DNA of 49,975 nucleotides from an uncultured Verrucomicrobiota bacterium (GTDB taxonomy: Bacteria; Verrucomicrobiota; Verrucomicrobiia; Opitutales; Opitutaceae): contig CAIVDS010000041.1 in assembly GCA_903904685.1 (NCBI GenBank), positions 1-49,975 of the forward strand, in the 5' to 3' direction. Shown here piece after piece: positions 41,770-49,975 of this stretch. The translations under genes and the position numbers were made by a program. A model generated the notes under the pieces. It searched no databases. It was not told where the DNA came from and worked only from the letters and a program-made list of their open reading frames with translations. Position 1 is the stretch's first letter; every line of letters begins with the position of its first letter.

Positions 41770-43845
41770 TTATGACGAGGAGGCGCGCACACCCCAACGC
41801 TCAAGCGTCGCCTTCAATTCGTCTACCTGCACAGGTTTCGAGATGTAATCGTCCATGCCGGCGGCGAGGCACCGCTCGCGATCACCCTGCATGGCATTGC
41901 CGGTCATCGCGATCATGCGGGGACGCTTGTGCTCGAGTGTTGCCCATTTCGCGCAGATGCGACGCGCCGCCTCGTAGCCGTCCATCTCCGGCATTTGCAC
42001 ATCGAGCAAGATGATGTCGTAGATTTTTGTCTCTAGCACCTGCATGACCTCTACCCCGTTACCCACGGCATCGGCGTTATAGCCGAAACGCTTGAGCAGC
42101 ATGAGTGCGACCTTCTGGTTGACGGCATTGTCATCGGCCACCAGCAGACGGAGAGGCAGTCGATCCGCCAGCGATCGTCCGCCAGCATCGAAAGGCGAGA
42201 CGGTGGCGAGGCGTTTTTCCTGCTGCGAGACGCCGGTCACCGCGCGCACCAACGATTCAAGCAGCACCGCCGGACGGATCGGCTTGCCGACAAAACCATG
42301 CACGACAGGCACACGCCCGCCACTCGCACGCAACCGATGGGCCGACAGGAGCAGCAACTTGGCACCGGTCGCGCCCGGCAATCCGCGCAGGCAGGCGACG
42401 ATGGTTTCGGCATCGGTACCGAGCAACTCATAATCAAACAGCAGCAAATCGAAGCGCCGAGCCGACGACTGGAGCGCGGTCTCGACCGCCGCAACACTTT
42501 CGGCCTCGACAATCTCAAAACCCCAGATCTGCGCAAACTGGGCCAGCAAACGCCTTTGCGCGGCACTGTCCTCGAGCAGCAGAAGGCGTTTGCCGCGCAA
42601 GGCCGAAGAACCGCGCTGCCAAACCGGCGCTTCGTCCACCCCGGGCCGGACCATGATACTGAAGTGAAACGTCGAGCCTTTCCCTTCTTCGCTTTCCATC
42701 GACATGGTTCCACCCATGAGCTCGGTCAGCCGTTTGCTGATTGCAAGACCGAGACCGGTGCCGCCAAATTCGCGTGTCGTCGAACTGTCGACTTGGCTAA
42801 AGTATTGGAACAGTCGGTCTTGTTTTTCGCGCGGGATGCCGATGCCCGTATCGGCAACGGTGAAATGCAGGCGGAGTTCGCTTGGTTTGACCCCGGCCTT
42901 CGCCAAAACCGAGACCACGACCTCGCCTTTCGCGGTAAATTTCACCGCGTTGCTGACAAGGTTGACGATCACCTGTCGCAGGCGTGTGACATCGCCTACA
43001 ACGACCGGCGGTATTGCGGGATTGATGAACGCGACCAGCTCAAGCTTCTTTTCTGCGGCCTTGGGCGCGAGCAATTCGAGCGCTTCTTCCACGCACTGCC
43101 GGAGGTTGTAGGGATGCGTCTCGAGATCGATCTTACCCGACTCGATTTTCGAGAAATCAAGCACATCGTTGATGATGGTGAGCAGGCTGTCCCCCGAACT
43201 GTGGATGATTTCGACGAAATCGCGCTGCTCGGCGTTGAGCGGCGTATCGAGAAGCAGCGTAGTCATGCCGATCACACCGTTCATGGGGGTGCGGATCTCG
43301 TGACTCATATTGGCGAGAAACTCCGACTTCGCCCGCGTGGCTTCCTCGAGTTTCTGATTGAGCGAGATAAGGGCGGTGTTGCTGTCGACCAACTGCTGCT
43401 GGCTTTCGCGGAGCGCGCGGTAGGCGGCGTCGCGCTGGAGTTGGTTGATATACGACTTCGAATGGGAACGGATGCGCGCGATCAACTCGACCTTGTCCGG
43501 CAGCTTTACGAGATAGTCGTTGGCACCCGCCGCGAAAGCCTCGCTCTTCACCGCAGGCTCTTCCTTCGTCGAGAGCACGATGATCGGGATGTCCTGCGTG
43601 GCCGGGTTGGTGCGATACTGGCGCACGAGCGTGAGGCCGTCTACGCCTGGCATGATGAGATCCTGGAGGATGACCGTCGGCTTGATTTGTGCGGCGAGCT
43701 TGAGTGCCTCGTCCGAGGTCGCGCAGAAGTGGAAATCGATGTTGGGCTGGTTCGCCAGCGCGCGCCGGACGGCCTCGCCGACCATCGCCTGATCGTCGAC
43801 CAACAGCACCATGATGTCATATTCGTTGGCAGGAAGGGTCGTCAT
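41770..43845 (-). CDS. Hybrid histidine kinase, Rec-HisKA-HATPase-Rec-Rec
   Basis: Multi-domain phosphorelay protein, 691 aa, cytoplasmic (no membrane helix). An N-terminal receiver has acidic pair VDD (16-18) and phospho-acceptor Asp62 in [10 protein letters not shown] coiled linker leads to HisKA with His182 in [13 protein letters not shown]. The HATPase has [16 protein letters not shown] and [14 protein letters not shown] second receiver (from about 418) has Asp471, and a third (from about 566) has Asp615 in [13 protein letters not shown]. The gene follows cheB by 47 bp on the same strand. The N-terminal receiver suggests it is the direct target of the CheA-like kinase of the cluster. No output domain (DNA binding or GGDEF) is attached. 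Confidence 0.95.
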   Translation of the reverse strand: MTTLPANEYDIMVLLVDDQAMVGEAVRRALANQPNIDFHFCATSDEALKLAAQIKPTVILQDLIMPGVDGLTLVRQYRTNPATQDIPIIVLSTKEEPAVKSEAFAAGANDYLVKLPDKVELIARIRSHSKSYINQLQRDAAYRALRESQQQLVDSNTALISLNQKLEEATRAKSEFLANMSHEIRTPMNGVIGMTTLLLDTPLNAEQRDFVEIIHSSGDSLLTIINDVLDFSKIESGKIDLETHPYNLRQCVEEALELLAPKAAEKKLELVAFINPAIPPVVVGDVTRLRQVIVNLVSNAVKFTAKGEVVVSVLAKAGVKPSELRLHFTVADTGIGIPREKQDRLFQYFSQVDSSTTREFGGTGLGLAISKRLTELMGGTMSMESEEGKGSTFHFSIMVRPGVDEAPVWQRGSSALRGKRLLLLEDSAAQRRLLAQFAQIWGFEIVEAESVAAVETALQSSARRFDLLLFDYELLGTDAETIVACLRGLPGATGAKLLLLSAHRLRASGGRVPVVHGFVGKPIRPAVLLESLVRAVTGVSQQEKRLATVSPFDAGGRSLADRLPLRLLVADDNAVNQKVALMLLKRFGYNADAVGNGVEVMQVLETKIYDIILLDVQMPEMDGYEAARRICAKWATLEHKRPRMIAMTGNAMQGDRERCLAAGMDDYISKPVQVDELKATLERWGVRASSS

Positions 43846-43892
43846 TGTTCGCGGTTCCTTATTTTATGCATGAGTCGTTGTTCCTAAAACCA

Positions 43893-44915
43893 TTATTTTC
43901 GGCCAAACGCCGCCACCACCTTTGGAGCGATCTGATCAAGTGGCAGAATATCCACGGCGGCGGCGAGCGTGGCGGCGGCCTTCGGCATCCCATAGACCGC
44001 GCTGCTGGTCTGATCCTGGGCGATGGTGTAGCGGCCTTGGTTGCGCAGGGCCTTCAGCCCTACGGCGCCATCGCGACCCATGCCGGTCAGCAGCACGCCG
44101 ACCACATCACCCGGCCAATACCTCGTGATGCTCTGGAAAAAAACATCCACCGACGGCCGGTAGACATATTCGCGCGGGTGCGGGGTGTAGCCGAGTTGCC
44201 CGCCTGCGAGCAATGTGAGGTGATCGTTGGTGCCGGCCAGCAGCACCACGCCGGCTGCAGGGCGTTCGCCTTCGAGAGCCACGCGCACGGGCAACTTGCA
44301 GTCGCGTCCAAGCCAGTCCGCCATGCCGACGGCGAATTGCTCGTCCACATGCTGGATCACCACCACCGCCGCAGAAAAATCCCTCGGCAAGCCAGACAAC
44401 ACTTGCGCCACCGCCGCAGGACCGCCTGCGGATGCGCCGATCGCGAGCAGGCGGTTTTGCCGCGCCACCAGAGCCGCGGCTTCCTCGGACGCGGCGGTAC
44501 CAGGCATGCTCCCTCCCCGGTCCATGATCAACTTTTCGATGATGTCTATTTTCACGAGCAACGGCGCGGCGCTCTCGCGCAGGTTCCCCGTCCCAAGCGC
44601 AGGAGTGTCCACCGCGTCGAGCGCGCCATGCCCCATCGCCTCAAATACCCGCCACGCGTTCGCGCCCACGCTCACGGTCACGACAAGAATCGCGCATGGG
44701 GAGCCGGCCATGATCCGGCGCGTGGCCTCGATCCCGTCCATCACCGGCATAAGCAAATCCATCAGCACCAGATCGGGGGGGGCTTTCGCACAGAGTTCCA
44801 CGGCCTCGGCCCCGTTGCACGCAACCCAGGCGATTTGATGCCGGGGCTTTAATGCCAGTGCGCGTTTCAGGGCTTCCACGGCGATCGGCAGGTCGTTAAC
44901 AATGCCGATTCTCAT
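43893..44915 (-). CDS. wspF: Chemoreceptor methylesterase CheB (WspF-like)
   Basis: Response regulator and methylesterase that resets the receptor of this pathway, 340 aa. The N-terminal receiver starts [20 protein letters not shown] with Asp53 in LVLMDLLMP; the usual acidic pair is N-D here, and [18 protein letters not shown] replaces the usual Lys-Pro segment, both also known in WspF of Pseudomonas. The C-terminal methylesterase has the Ser in [12 protein letters not shown], the His in IQHVDEQFA and the Asp in [13 protein letters not shown]. It overlaps the CheA-like gene by 4 bp. Overall resemblance to WspF is strong along the whole length. Confidence 0.95.
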   Translation of the reverse strand: MRIGIVNDLPIAVEALKRALALKPRHQIAWVACNGAEAVELCAKAPPDLVLMDLLMPVMDGIEATRRIMAGSPCAILVVTVSVGANAWRVFEAMGHGALDAVDTPALGTGNLRESAAPLLVKIDIIEKLIMDRGGSMPGTAASEEAAALVARQNRLLAIGASAGGPAAVAQVLSGLPRDFSAAVVVIQHVDEQFAVGMADWLGRDCKLPVRVALEGERPAAGVVLLAGTNDHLTLLAGGQLGYTPHPREYVYRPSVDVFFQSITRYWPGDVVGVLLTGMGRDGAVGLKALRNQGRYTIAQDQTSSAVYGMPKAAATLAAAVDILPLDQIAPKVVAAFGRK

Positions 44916-47146
44916 GCGTCAGCCTCCCCGATTAAATCCACCACCGCCTGAAGCAGCGTTTCGTCGTGGAAGCTGCCCTTCGTGAGATAATAATCGGCGC
45001 CGGCGTCGAGACCGCGGCGGCGATCCTCTTCGCGATCCTTGTAGGAAACGATCATTACGGGCAGCGCTTTCGTGCCGGGATCCTTTTTGATGAGAGTGAC
45101 GAGTTCGATGCCGTCCATGCGCGGCATGTCGATGTCCGTGACGACGAGATTGAAGCGGCCGGTGCGCACCGCGTTCCATCCGTCCATGCCGTCGACGGCG
45201 ATCTCGACCTCGTAGCCGCGGCTGGCGAGCAGCTTGCGCTCCAGCTCCCGCACCGTGAGCGAGTCATCAACGACCAACACCCGCTTGCGCTGCTTCGCGT
45301 CGCCTGCGTCCGCAGCGTCGCGCACCTTGCTGAGCCGTCCGCCGGAAATCAGTTTGTCGACCGAACGAACCATGTCCTCGACATCAACGATCAACACCGG
45401 GGCGCCGTCCTCCATGAGCCCGGCAGCGGCGATGTCCTTGATTTTGCCAAGGCGGGCGTCGAGCGGCTGCACGACCAGTTCGCGTTCGCCAAGAAACCGA
45501 CCCACCACCAGCGCATAGATTCCCCCTTGGTCGCCGACCACGATTACGGACAGCTCGTCCCCCGTCGGGTTTGGTTCGACGCCCCCCAGCACCTGGTGCG
45601 CTGAGACGAGGCCGACCTGCCGGCCCTCGAAATTAAAGTGCTGCCGGCCTTCGAGCATCTCGATTTTCCCCTTGGCGAGCCTCAGGGTGCGCACGATGTA
45701 GGCGAGCGGGAACGCGTAGGGCTCGCCGCCGATGTCCACGAGCAGCGTGCGCGCCACCGAAAGCGTCAGCGGCAGTTGCAACTGGAAACGCGTCCCCTTC
45801 CCTGGCTGCGTGGTGACCCGCACCGTGCCGCGCACCTGCTTTACCATGGTCTGCACGACATCGAGGCCGACTCCGCGACCGGAGATTTCGGTGACGATCT
45901 CCTTCATCGTGAAGCCGGGCAGGAACAGGAACTCCAGCACCTCCGCCTCGCTTAATTGCTGCGCGGTCTCAGCGTTGGTGAGGTTGCGGGCGACGATTTT
46001 GTCGCGCAACCGGCCGGGGTCGATGCCCACGCCGTCATCGGCCACGATGATTTGCAGAGTGCCCGCGCTGTGCCGGGCCTCGAGCCGTACGACACCTTCC
46101 GCCGGTTTCCCGGCGGCGCGGCGAGCGGCGGGCGTTTCCACCCCGTGGTCGATGGCATTGCGCAAAAGGTGCCCGATCGGCGCCTCGAGTTTTTCCAAAA
46201 TGTCGCGGTCCACCCGCGTGGCCTCGCCGATGATTTCAAGCTTCACCTGCTTGCCAAGCGTCCGGCCAAGATCGCGTACCATGCGGGGGAACCCATGGAT
46301 GCCGTCGGCAAACGGGCGCATCCGCACCGCCAGCGCCTCGTCGTAGAGCCGGTGAGCGAGGTTGGTCGAACGGCGGTCGAATATCTCCAGCTCGTCGAGC
46401 CGTTGCGAAAGGAACTGATGGCACTCAAGCGCACGGCGCTGCGCCTCGGCCTGCGCCACTTCCACCGCACCGCTCAACACGTGCCCCGCGTTGGCCTCGC
46501 GCAGGCCGTCCAGGGTGCGGCCGAGATCGTAGTGCATCCGCTTAAGCCGCAGAAGCGATTCGGCAAACGGCTTCAGCCAGCGCGATTCCACGAGCGACTC
46601 GCTCGCAAGCGCGAGCAGATGGTTCAAGTTTGCCGCCGTCACGCGCAACATGCGGTCGGATGTCTCTCGTTCATTCGCCGCCACGGCCGGATCGGCGGCG
46701 ACGTTCGCATCATCGCGCGCCGGCGCCTCGGCGCTCGTGTCTTCATCGGGCGCGTTGGCGAGAGTGGTCAAAAATTCGTCCACCTCCGGTTTCTTTTCGC
46801 CGGCCCATTGCTCCGCGTCCGCCTCGGGAACGTGCGAGATGCGCGTGAGCAGATCCACGCCGCTCAGCAGCAGATCGATGCGCGCCTGATGCAAGGTGAG
46901 CCGGCCTTGTTGCGCCGCCACGAGGCAGTCCTCCATCGCATGCGCCACGTTCACGCCGGCGTCGAGGCCGACGATGCGCGCCGCGCCCTTGAGCGAGTGC
47001 GCCGCCCGCATGGTGGCCTCGAGTTGGTCGGCGGCGGCGGGATTCCGTTCGAGCGCGAGCAGGCCGGCCGTGAGCACTTGCGCCTGATTTTCCACTTCCA
47101 CGCGGAAGAGATCGAACATCGAATAATTACTCAGGTCTTCACTCAT
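44912..47146 (-). CDS. wspE: CheA-type hybrid kinase with C-terminal receiver (WspE-like)
   Basis: Core kinase of the chemosensory array, 744 aa. The HPt domain has His50 in [14 protein letters not shown] linker and dimerisation helices follow. The ATP-binding domain has [32 protein letters not shown] and GRGVGLDVV. The CheW-like coupling domain starts [20 protein letters not shown]. The C-terminal receiver has [16 protein letters not shown], its Asp in [13 protein letters not shown] and the Lys in YYLTKGSF. This CheA-Rec layout is that of WspE. It overlaps the genes on both sides by 4 bp, so stoichiometric expression is expected. Confidence 0.95.
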   Translation of the reverse strand: MSEDLSNYSMFDLFRVEVENQAQVLTAGLLALERNPAAADQLEATMRAAHSLKGAARIVGLDAGVNVAHAMEDCLVAAQQGRLTLHQARIDLLLSGVDLLTRISHVPEADAEQWAGEKKPEVDEFLTTLANAPDEDTSAEAPARDDANVAADPAVAANERETSDRMLRVTAANLNHLLALASESLVESRWLKPFAESLLRLKRMHYDLGRTLDGLREANAGHVLSGAVEVAQAEAQRRALECHQFLSQRLDELEIFDRRSTNLAHRLYDEALAVRMRPFADGIHGFPRMVRDLGRTLGKQVKLEIIGEATRVDRDILEKLEAPIGHLLRNAIDHGVETPAARRAAGKPAEGVVRLEARHSAGTLQIIVADDGVGIDPGRLRDKIVARNLTNAETAQQLSEAEVLEFLFLPGFTMKEIVTEISGRGVGLDVVQTMVKQVRGTVRVTTQPGKGTRFQLQLPLTLSVARTLLVDIGGEPYAFPLAYIVRTLRLAKGKIEMLEGRQHFNFEGRQVGLVSAHQVLGGVEPNPTGDELSVIVVGDQGGIYALVVGRFLGERELVVQPLDARLGKIKDIAAAGLMEDGAPVLIVDVEDMVRSVDKLISGGRLSKVRDAADAGDAKQRKRVLVVDDSLTVRELERKLLASRGYEVEIAVDGMDGWNAVRTGRFNLVVTDIDMPRMDGIELVTLIKKDPGTKALPVMIVSYKDREEDRRRGLDAGADYYLTKGSFHDETLLQAVVDLIGEADA

Positions 47147-47835
47147 GAAAGGCTCCGGTTCAGCGTGTAGAACAGCAGTTGGTCATCCAGGCAGCCGACC
47201 GTCTTGTCGCGCCATGCGAGCATCGATTTTGTATAGGTCGCCGTGGCCTTGGCGACGGTTGTCGGCACTTCCTTCAACTCGCTCGGCTGGCAACGATGGA
47301 TCCCATGCACTTCATCCACGGGAAACACAAGGCGGCTCCCCTCGCGGCTGATGACGAGCAGGCGCCGGTGATGCGCCTGCGCCTTGTCCTTTTTGGGCAG
47401 GTCGGTTTTTTCAAGACCGAGCATTTCGCCGAGCGACACGCACACGAGCAGCGCCCCGCGCACGTTGGCGAGGCCGAGCACAATGCCGTCGCGCCGGTGC
47501 GGCAGAGAGTGCACCGCGCGCAGCGTGGCCACCTCGTTGAACACCGCGGTCGGCAGCCCAAACCACTCGGCACCAATGCGAAAAATAACGACCGAATGCG
47601 TGCCGGCCTCCTCGGTTTTCTGCTCGCCGGAAAAATGGCCCGTCCATTCGGCGAGGTGCCCGACGGGCAGATCGGAGTCGAGAAGTTTGGCTGCGGCTGC
47701 GGAGTAAACGGGGCAGTTGCGGCAGTGCACGTGGCGTTCGAGCTCGGGGCACAAGCCGTCGCCACGCACGCCGATTTTGTTCCAGCAATCGTTCAGACTG
47801 GTCTTGGCGAAGGGAGTGGATGTTTCAGCGTTCAT
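47143..47835 (-). CDS. wspD: CheW-like coupling protein with N-terminal extension (WspD-like)
   Basis: Scaffold that links receptor and kinase, 230 aa. The first 75 residues are an extension with a Cys-rich segment (CPELERHVHCRNCPVY), then a CheW domain with VVIFRIGAEWFGLPTAVFNEV, RRDGIVLGLANVRGALLVCV and VDEVHGIHRCQPSEL. The N-terminal extension and its Cys pattern are features of the WspD type, unlike the short WspB. It starts 1 bp after the CheR-TPR stop and overlaps the CheA-like gene by 4 bp. Confidence 0.92.
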   Translation of the reverse strand: MNAETSTPFAKTSLNDCWNKIGVRGDGLCPELERHVHCRNCPVYSAAAAKLLDSDLPVGHLAEWTGHFSGEQKTEEAGTHSVVIFRIGAEWFGLPTAVFNEVATLRAVHSLPHRRDGIVLGLANVRGALLVCVSLGEMLGLEKTDLPKKDKAQAHHRRLLVISREGSRLVFPVDEVHGIHRCQPSELKEVPTTVAKATATYTKSMLAWRDKTVGCLDDQLLFYTLNRSLS

Positions 47836-47836
47836 T

Positions 47837-49084
47837 TTACTTTACGGCCTTTTGTTCTATCCGCCTCGCGCGGTCGTTCATGACCTTCGCGCCCGTCTTG
47901 TCGCCCTGTCCGTCGAGCAGAAACGCGAGCTGAACCAGCGCCTCGTGGTGTTGAGGATCAAGGTAGAGCGTCTTGCGGTAAAACTCGGCGGCCTCCGCGT
48001 GGCTGCCGGACGCATCGCGAACCAGACCCATGACATAAAACGCCTTTGCGGACGGGCCGTGCGCATGCAGATGCGCCTCACATTCCTTCGCCGCCTCGAC
48101 GAGCCGGCCCTGGTCGGCGAGTTGCATGGCGTGATCAATTCCGGTTTTCGGCTGCGCCGGCGGCCCGGCCACGTCACGCGACGAACGCAAGGTGACCGAA
48201 CTGAACGGCATTGGTCGCATCGGCGTCACGACACGCGCAGGCGGCGGGCGGCGAGGAGACTGGTGTCCGTTCGACTGCGCTTCGACCGGTACGGCTCCGG
48301 CATGGCGAAAAGCAAAAGCCAGCGGTACCTTCGCCGAGACAAACGCGTGACTCAGCAGCAGCCCGGTTTCCGACGGGCCGACAAACAGCCAGCCCTTGAG
48401 GGCAAGCAGCCGCGTAAGCGTCGCGACAGCGCGGTCCTGCGTACTGCGATCAAAGTAGATCAGGAGATTGCGGCAGAAGATGACGTCGTAAGTTGCCGCC
48501 CCCGGATTTAAACAAGCGTCAATGATATTGCCCTGGTGAAACTCCACCTGCCTGCGCACGACCGTGGAAAGCTGCCAGCCGGAGCCAGCAGGCGTGAAGT
48601 GACGATCGCGAAACTCCAAGTCTCCGCCGCGAAAGGAATTCCGGCCGAACACGGCACGGCGGGCATAGGCAAGTGAACGCGCACTGATATCCAGCGCGTC
48701 GACGCGGAACCGTTCCGCCGGAAATCCCGCGTCAAGCAAGGCCATCGCCATCGAATACGGCTCCTCTCCGGTCGAGCACGGCAGGCTCAATATGCGAAGG
48801 ACACCCTCAGGATGCGTCCGCAACCAGTCTTCGTAAACCAGCCGTGCGAGCGCCGTGAACGCTTCGCGATCACGGAAAAACCACGTCTCCGGCACGATGA
48901 CCTCCTCTATCAATTCCTGCACCTCGTCGGTGGAGGCGCGCACGCGATCCAGATAGGCACCGGCATCCTTCAATCCGCAGGCTGCGAGCCGCTGCTGCAC
49001 CGCACGCTCGATCGATGCCGCACCGACTGATGCGGCATCAAGCCCCATCGTCTGCTTTAGCAGAGCTTGAAACTCGTCGGTCAT
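47837..49084 (-). CDS. wspC: Chemoreceptor methyltransferase CheR with TPR tail (WspC-like)
   Basis: SAM-dependent methylation of receptor glutamates, 415 aa from the ATG at 49084. The N-terminal helical CheR domain (about 1-80) precedes the catalytic domain with IVPETWFFRDREAF, LSLPCSTGEEPYSMAMAL and VIFCRNLLIYFD. After a Pro/Arg-rich linker (about 275-300) the C-terminus has two or three TPR-like units (GPSAKAFYVMGLVRDASG, AAEFYRKTLYLDPQHHEALV). CheR-TPR is the WspC layout. Its start overlaps the preceding cheW by 4 bp. Confidence 0.94.
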   Translation of the reverse strand: MTDEFQALLKQTMGLDAASVGAASIERAVQQRLAACGLKDAGAYLDRVRASTDEVQELIEEVIVPETWFFRDREAFTALARLVYEDWLRTHPEGVLRILSLPCSTGEEPYSMAMALLDAGFPAERFRVDALDISARSLAYARRAVFGRNSFRGGDLEFRDRHFTPAGSGWQLSTVVRRQVEFHQGNIIDACLNPGAATYDVIFCRNLLIYFDRSTQDRAVATLTRLLALKGWLFVGPSETGLLLSHAFVSAKVPLAFAFRHAGAVPVEAQSNGHQSPRRPPPARVVTPMRPMPFSSVTLRSSRDVAGPPAQPKTGIDHAMQLADQGRLVEAAKECEAHLHAHGPSAKAFYVMGLVRDASGSHAEAAEFYRKTLYLDPQHHEALVQLAFLLDGQGDKTGAKVMNDRARRIEQKAVK

Positions 49085-49551
49085 CGGGCAACCTCCTCCA
49101 TCACTTGCCTGAACAACGCCTCGCGCACGGCCGCGGGCAGGAGTTTGTCCACCTCGACCCATTGGATCAACCCGCGCGCATTGTGGGCAACCGGACCAAG
49201 GTAAGACGCGCCGTCGCTTCTCACGCCGGACGCGACGAAATCCCCTGGCTCGCGGCGTAACGTCTCCGTCGCCTTCTCGGCGATCAGGCCGAGCAGACGT
49301 TTGGCGCCGGTCTCGTCGGGATAATAAACAAGCAGCAGGCGCGTGCTCAGCCGCGCGTGCGAAGGCCGGCCAAGAGCGATCTCACTGAGATCGAGCACCG
49401 GCACGGGCGAGCCGCGATAGGTGAACACGCCGGCCACACCCGCCGGCGCGCGCGGGATTTTTTTCACCTGCACCAGCGGCAGCACCTCCGCCACCCGCGC
49501 GGCGTCGAGCGCGTAACAGTCGTTGCCGAGGTGGAAGAGGATAAAAAGCAT
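49081..49551 (-). CDS. wspB: CheW-like coupling protein (WspB-like)
   Basis: Short scaffold protein of 156 aa made of a single CheW domain: MLFILFHLGNDCYALDAARV at the start, VKKIPRAPAGVAGVFTYRG and VPVLDLSEIAL in the middle, then LLVYYPDETGAKRLLGLIAE. Together with WspD it makes the two-CheW set of the Wsp pathway. It starts 9 bp after the receptor gene stop and overlaps cheR by 4 bp. Confidence 0.93.
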   Translation of the reverse strand: MLFILFHLGNDCYALDAARVAEVLPLVQVKKIPRAPAGVAGVFTYRGSPVPVLDLSEIALGRPSHARLSTRLLLVYYPDETGAKRLLGLIAEKATETLRREPGDFVASGVRSDGASYLGPVAHNARGLIQWVEVDKLLPAAVREALFRQVMEEVAR

Positions 49552-49560
49552 CGAGGTTGT

Positions 49561-49975
49561 TCAGAGCTGGATACTCTCGACACCCGCCTTGAGGCCGCGG
49601 GCCGTATCGTTCAACTGTTCGATAGCCGCGCCCGACTGCCGCAACGACTCGACGGTCTGTTGCGCGGCCTCGCTGAGCTGGGAGAGCGCCTCGCTGATTT
49701 GCTGCGCGCCGGTCGCCTGCGCCTGCATGCCCTCGTTCACGCTTTCGAAGCGCGGCGTCATAGTCTGCACGTGCTGGATGATCTGCGCCAACTGGCCGCC
49801 GACCTGCCGGACTTCGTCGACACCGCGGCGCACTTCCTCGGAAAACTTGTCCATGCCCATCACCCCGGCGGAGACGGCCGAGAGCATTTCCTTCACCATT
49901 TGCTCGATATCGTAGGTCGCCACGGCCGTCTGGTCGGCGAGCCGGCGGATCTCGGTCGCGACGACCGCGAAACCG
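49561..49975 (-). CDS. wspA: Methyl-accepting chemotaxis protein, C-terminal fragment (WspA-like)
   Basis: The receptor gene runs off the window end; only the last 137 or so residues are seen. They begin GFAVVATEIRRLADQTA, the conserved hairpin tip descent of the MCP signalling domain, followed by a long helix with heptad pattern (KEMLSAVSAGVMGMDKFSEE, then ALSQLSEAAQQTVESLRQSG). There is no C-terminal NWETF-type CheR/CheB tether. Sensor and membrane parts are outside the window. Being first in the operon, it corresponds to WspA, which in Pseudomonas senses surface contact or envelope stress. Confidence 0.93.
   Translation of the reverse strand, partial: GFAVVATEIRRLADQTAVATYDIEQMVKEMLSAVSAGVMGMDKFSEEVRRGVDEVRQVGGQLAQIIQHVQTMTPRFESVNEGMQAQATGAQQISEALSQLSEAAQQTVESLRQSGAAIEQLNDTARGLKAGVESIQL

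Noticed and set aside
42298-43887. A 529-codon plus-strand frame opposite the hybrid kinase
   Set aside because: The minus strand encodes complete Rec, HisKA and HATPase domains; the plus-strand product has biased His/Arg/Asp composition and no motifs.
1-49975. tRNA, rRNA, CRISPR arrays, riboswitches
   Set aside because: I looked for T-loop-like GGTTCRA motifs, regularly spaced identical repeats and cobalamin-type leaders near the B12 gene and saw none; a covariance-model scan would be decisive.

Overview
The window looks like a chromosomal segment of a GC-rich Gram-negative bacterium, most likely a member of the Verrucomicrobiota close to Opitutaceae. This is inferred from gene content, not from a marker search. 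It has lipid A and Lol lipoprotein-export genes, several Gfo/Idh/MocA oxidoreductases, a heparinase-like polysaccharide locus, a UroD-like methyltransferase homologue, a short glutamyl-tRNA reductase, glycine-rich-tailed RNA proteins and a Wsp-type chemosensory cluster. No rRNA, tRNA, CRISPR array, prophage or replication origin was recognised.

Layout. 1-1.4 kb: an IS1595-like insertion sequence with perfect 30-bp inverted repeats. 1.4-6.95 kb (minus): a compact operon lysS - lolE-type permease - lolD - Gfo/Idh dehydrogenase - lpxB, joining outer-membrane lipoprotein export to lipid A synthesis. 7.06-12.4 kb (plus): MgtC/DUF4010 membrane protein, lipB-lipA, a MalY/PatB aminotransferase and a dus tRNA-dihydrouridine synthase. 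12.4-18.8 kb (minus): a proline-rich membrane protein, FKBP prolyl isomerase, RhlE-like helicase, RRM protein with its own terminator, PduO-type adenosyltransferase, a Gfo/Idh oxidoreductase and peptide deformylase. 18.9-21.9 kb (plus): two uncharacterised envelope proteins.

21.9-30.0 kb is a carbohydrate-related locus. On the minus strand are a six-hairpin glycosidase-like protein, a HEAT-repeat protein and a heparinase II/III-like gene cut in two by one in-frame TAG codon. Divergent from these are a Gfo/Idh oxidoreductase, a secreted protein and a GntR/LacI-type regulator. A perfect palindrome lies in the divergent promoter region, and a degenerate 21-bp-period repeat lies between the oxidoreductase and the secreted protein.

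30.0-34.0 kb (plus): an RsmB-type rRNA methyltransferase, a second methyltransferase, a HemX/CcsA-like membrane protein and hemA. 34.1-39.2 kb (minus): UroD-like protein, UDP-glucose dehydrogenase, tsaD and a C-terminal processing protease. 39.2-41.4 kb (plus): a MidA-like methyltransferase, rpmB with a terminator, and an orphan small protein in an AT-rich, gene-poor stretch.

41.8-50.0 kb (minus): a Wsp-like chemosensory operon in the order MCP (cut by the window end), CheW, CheR-TPR, CheW, CheA-Rec, CheB, followed by a Rec-HisKA-HATPase-Rec-Rec hybrid kinase. In Pseudomonas the output of this system is the diguanylate cyclase WspR. No GGDEF domain is present here, and the hybrid kinase sits in the position where an output protein would be expected. 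The most notable points are this rewired Wsp cluster, the amber-interrupted lyase, the 21-bp repeat array and the palindromic operator candidate.
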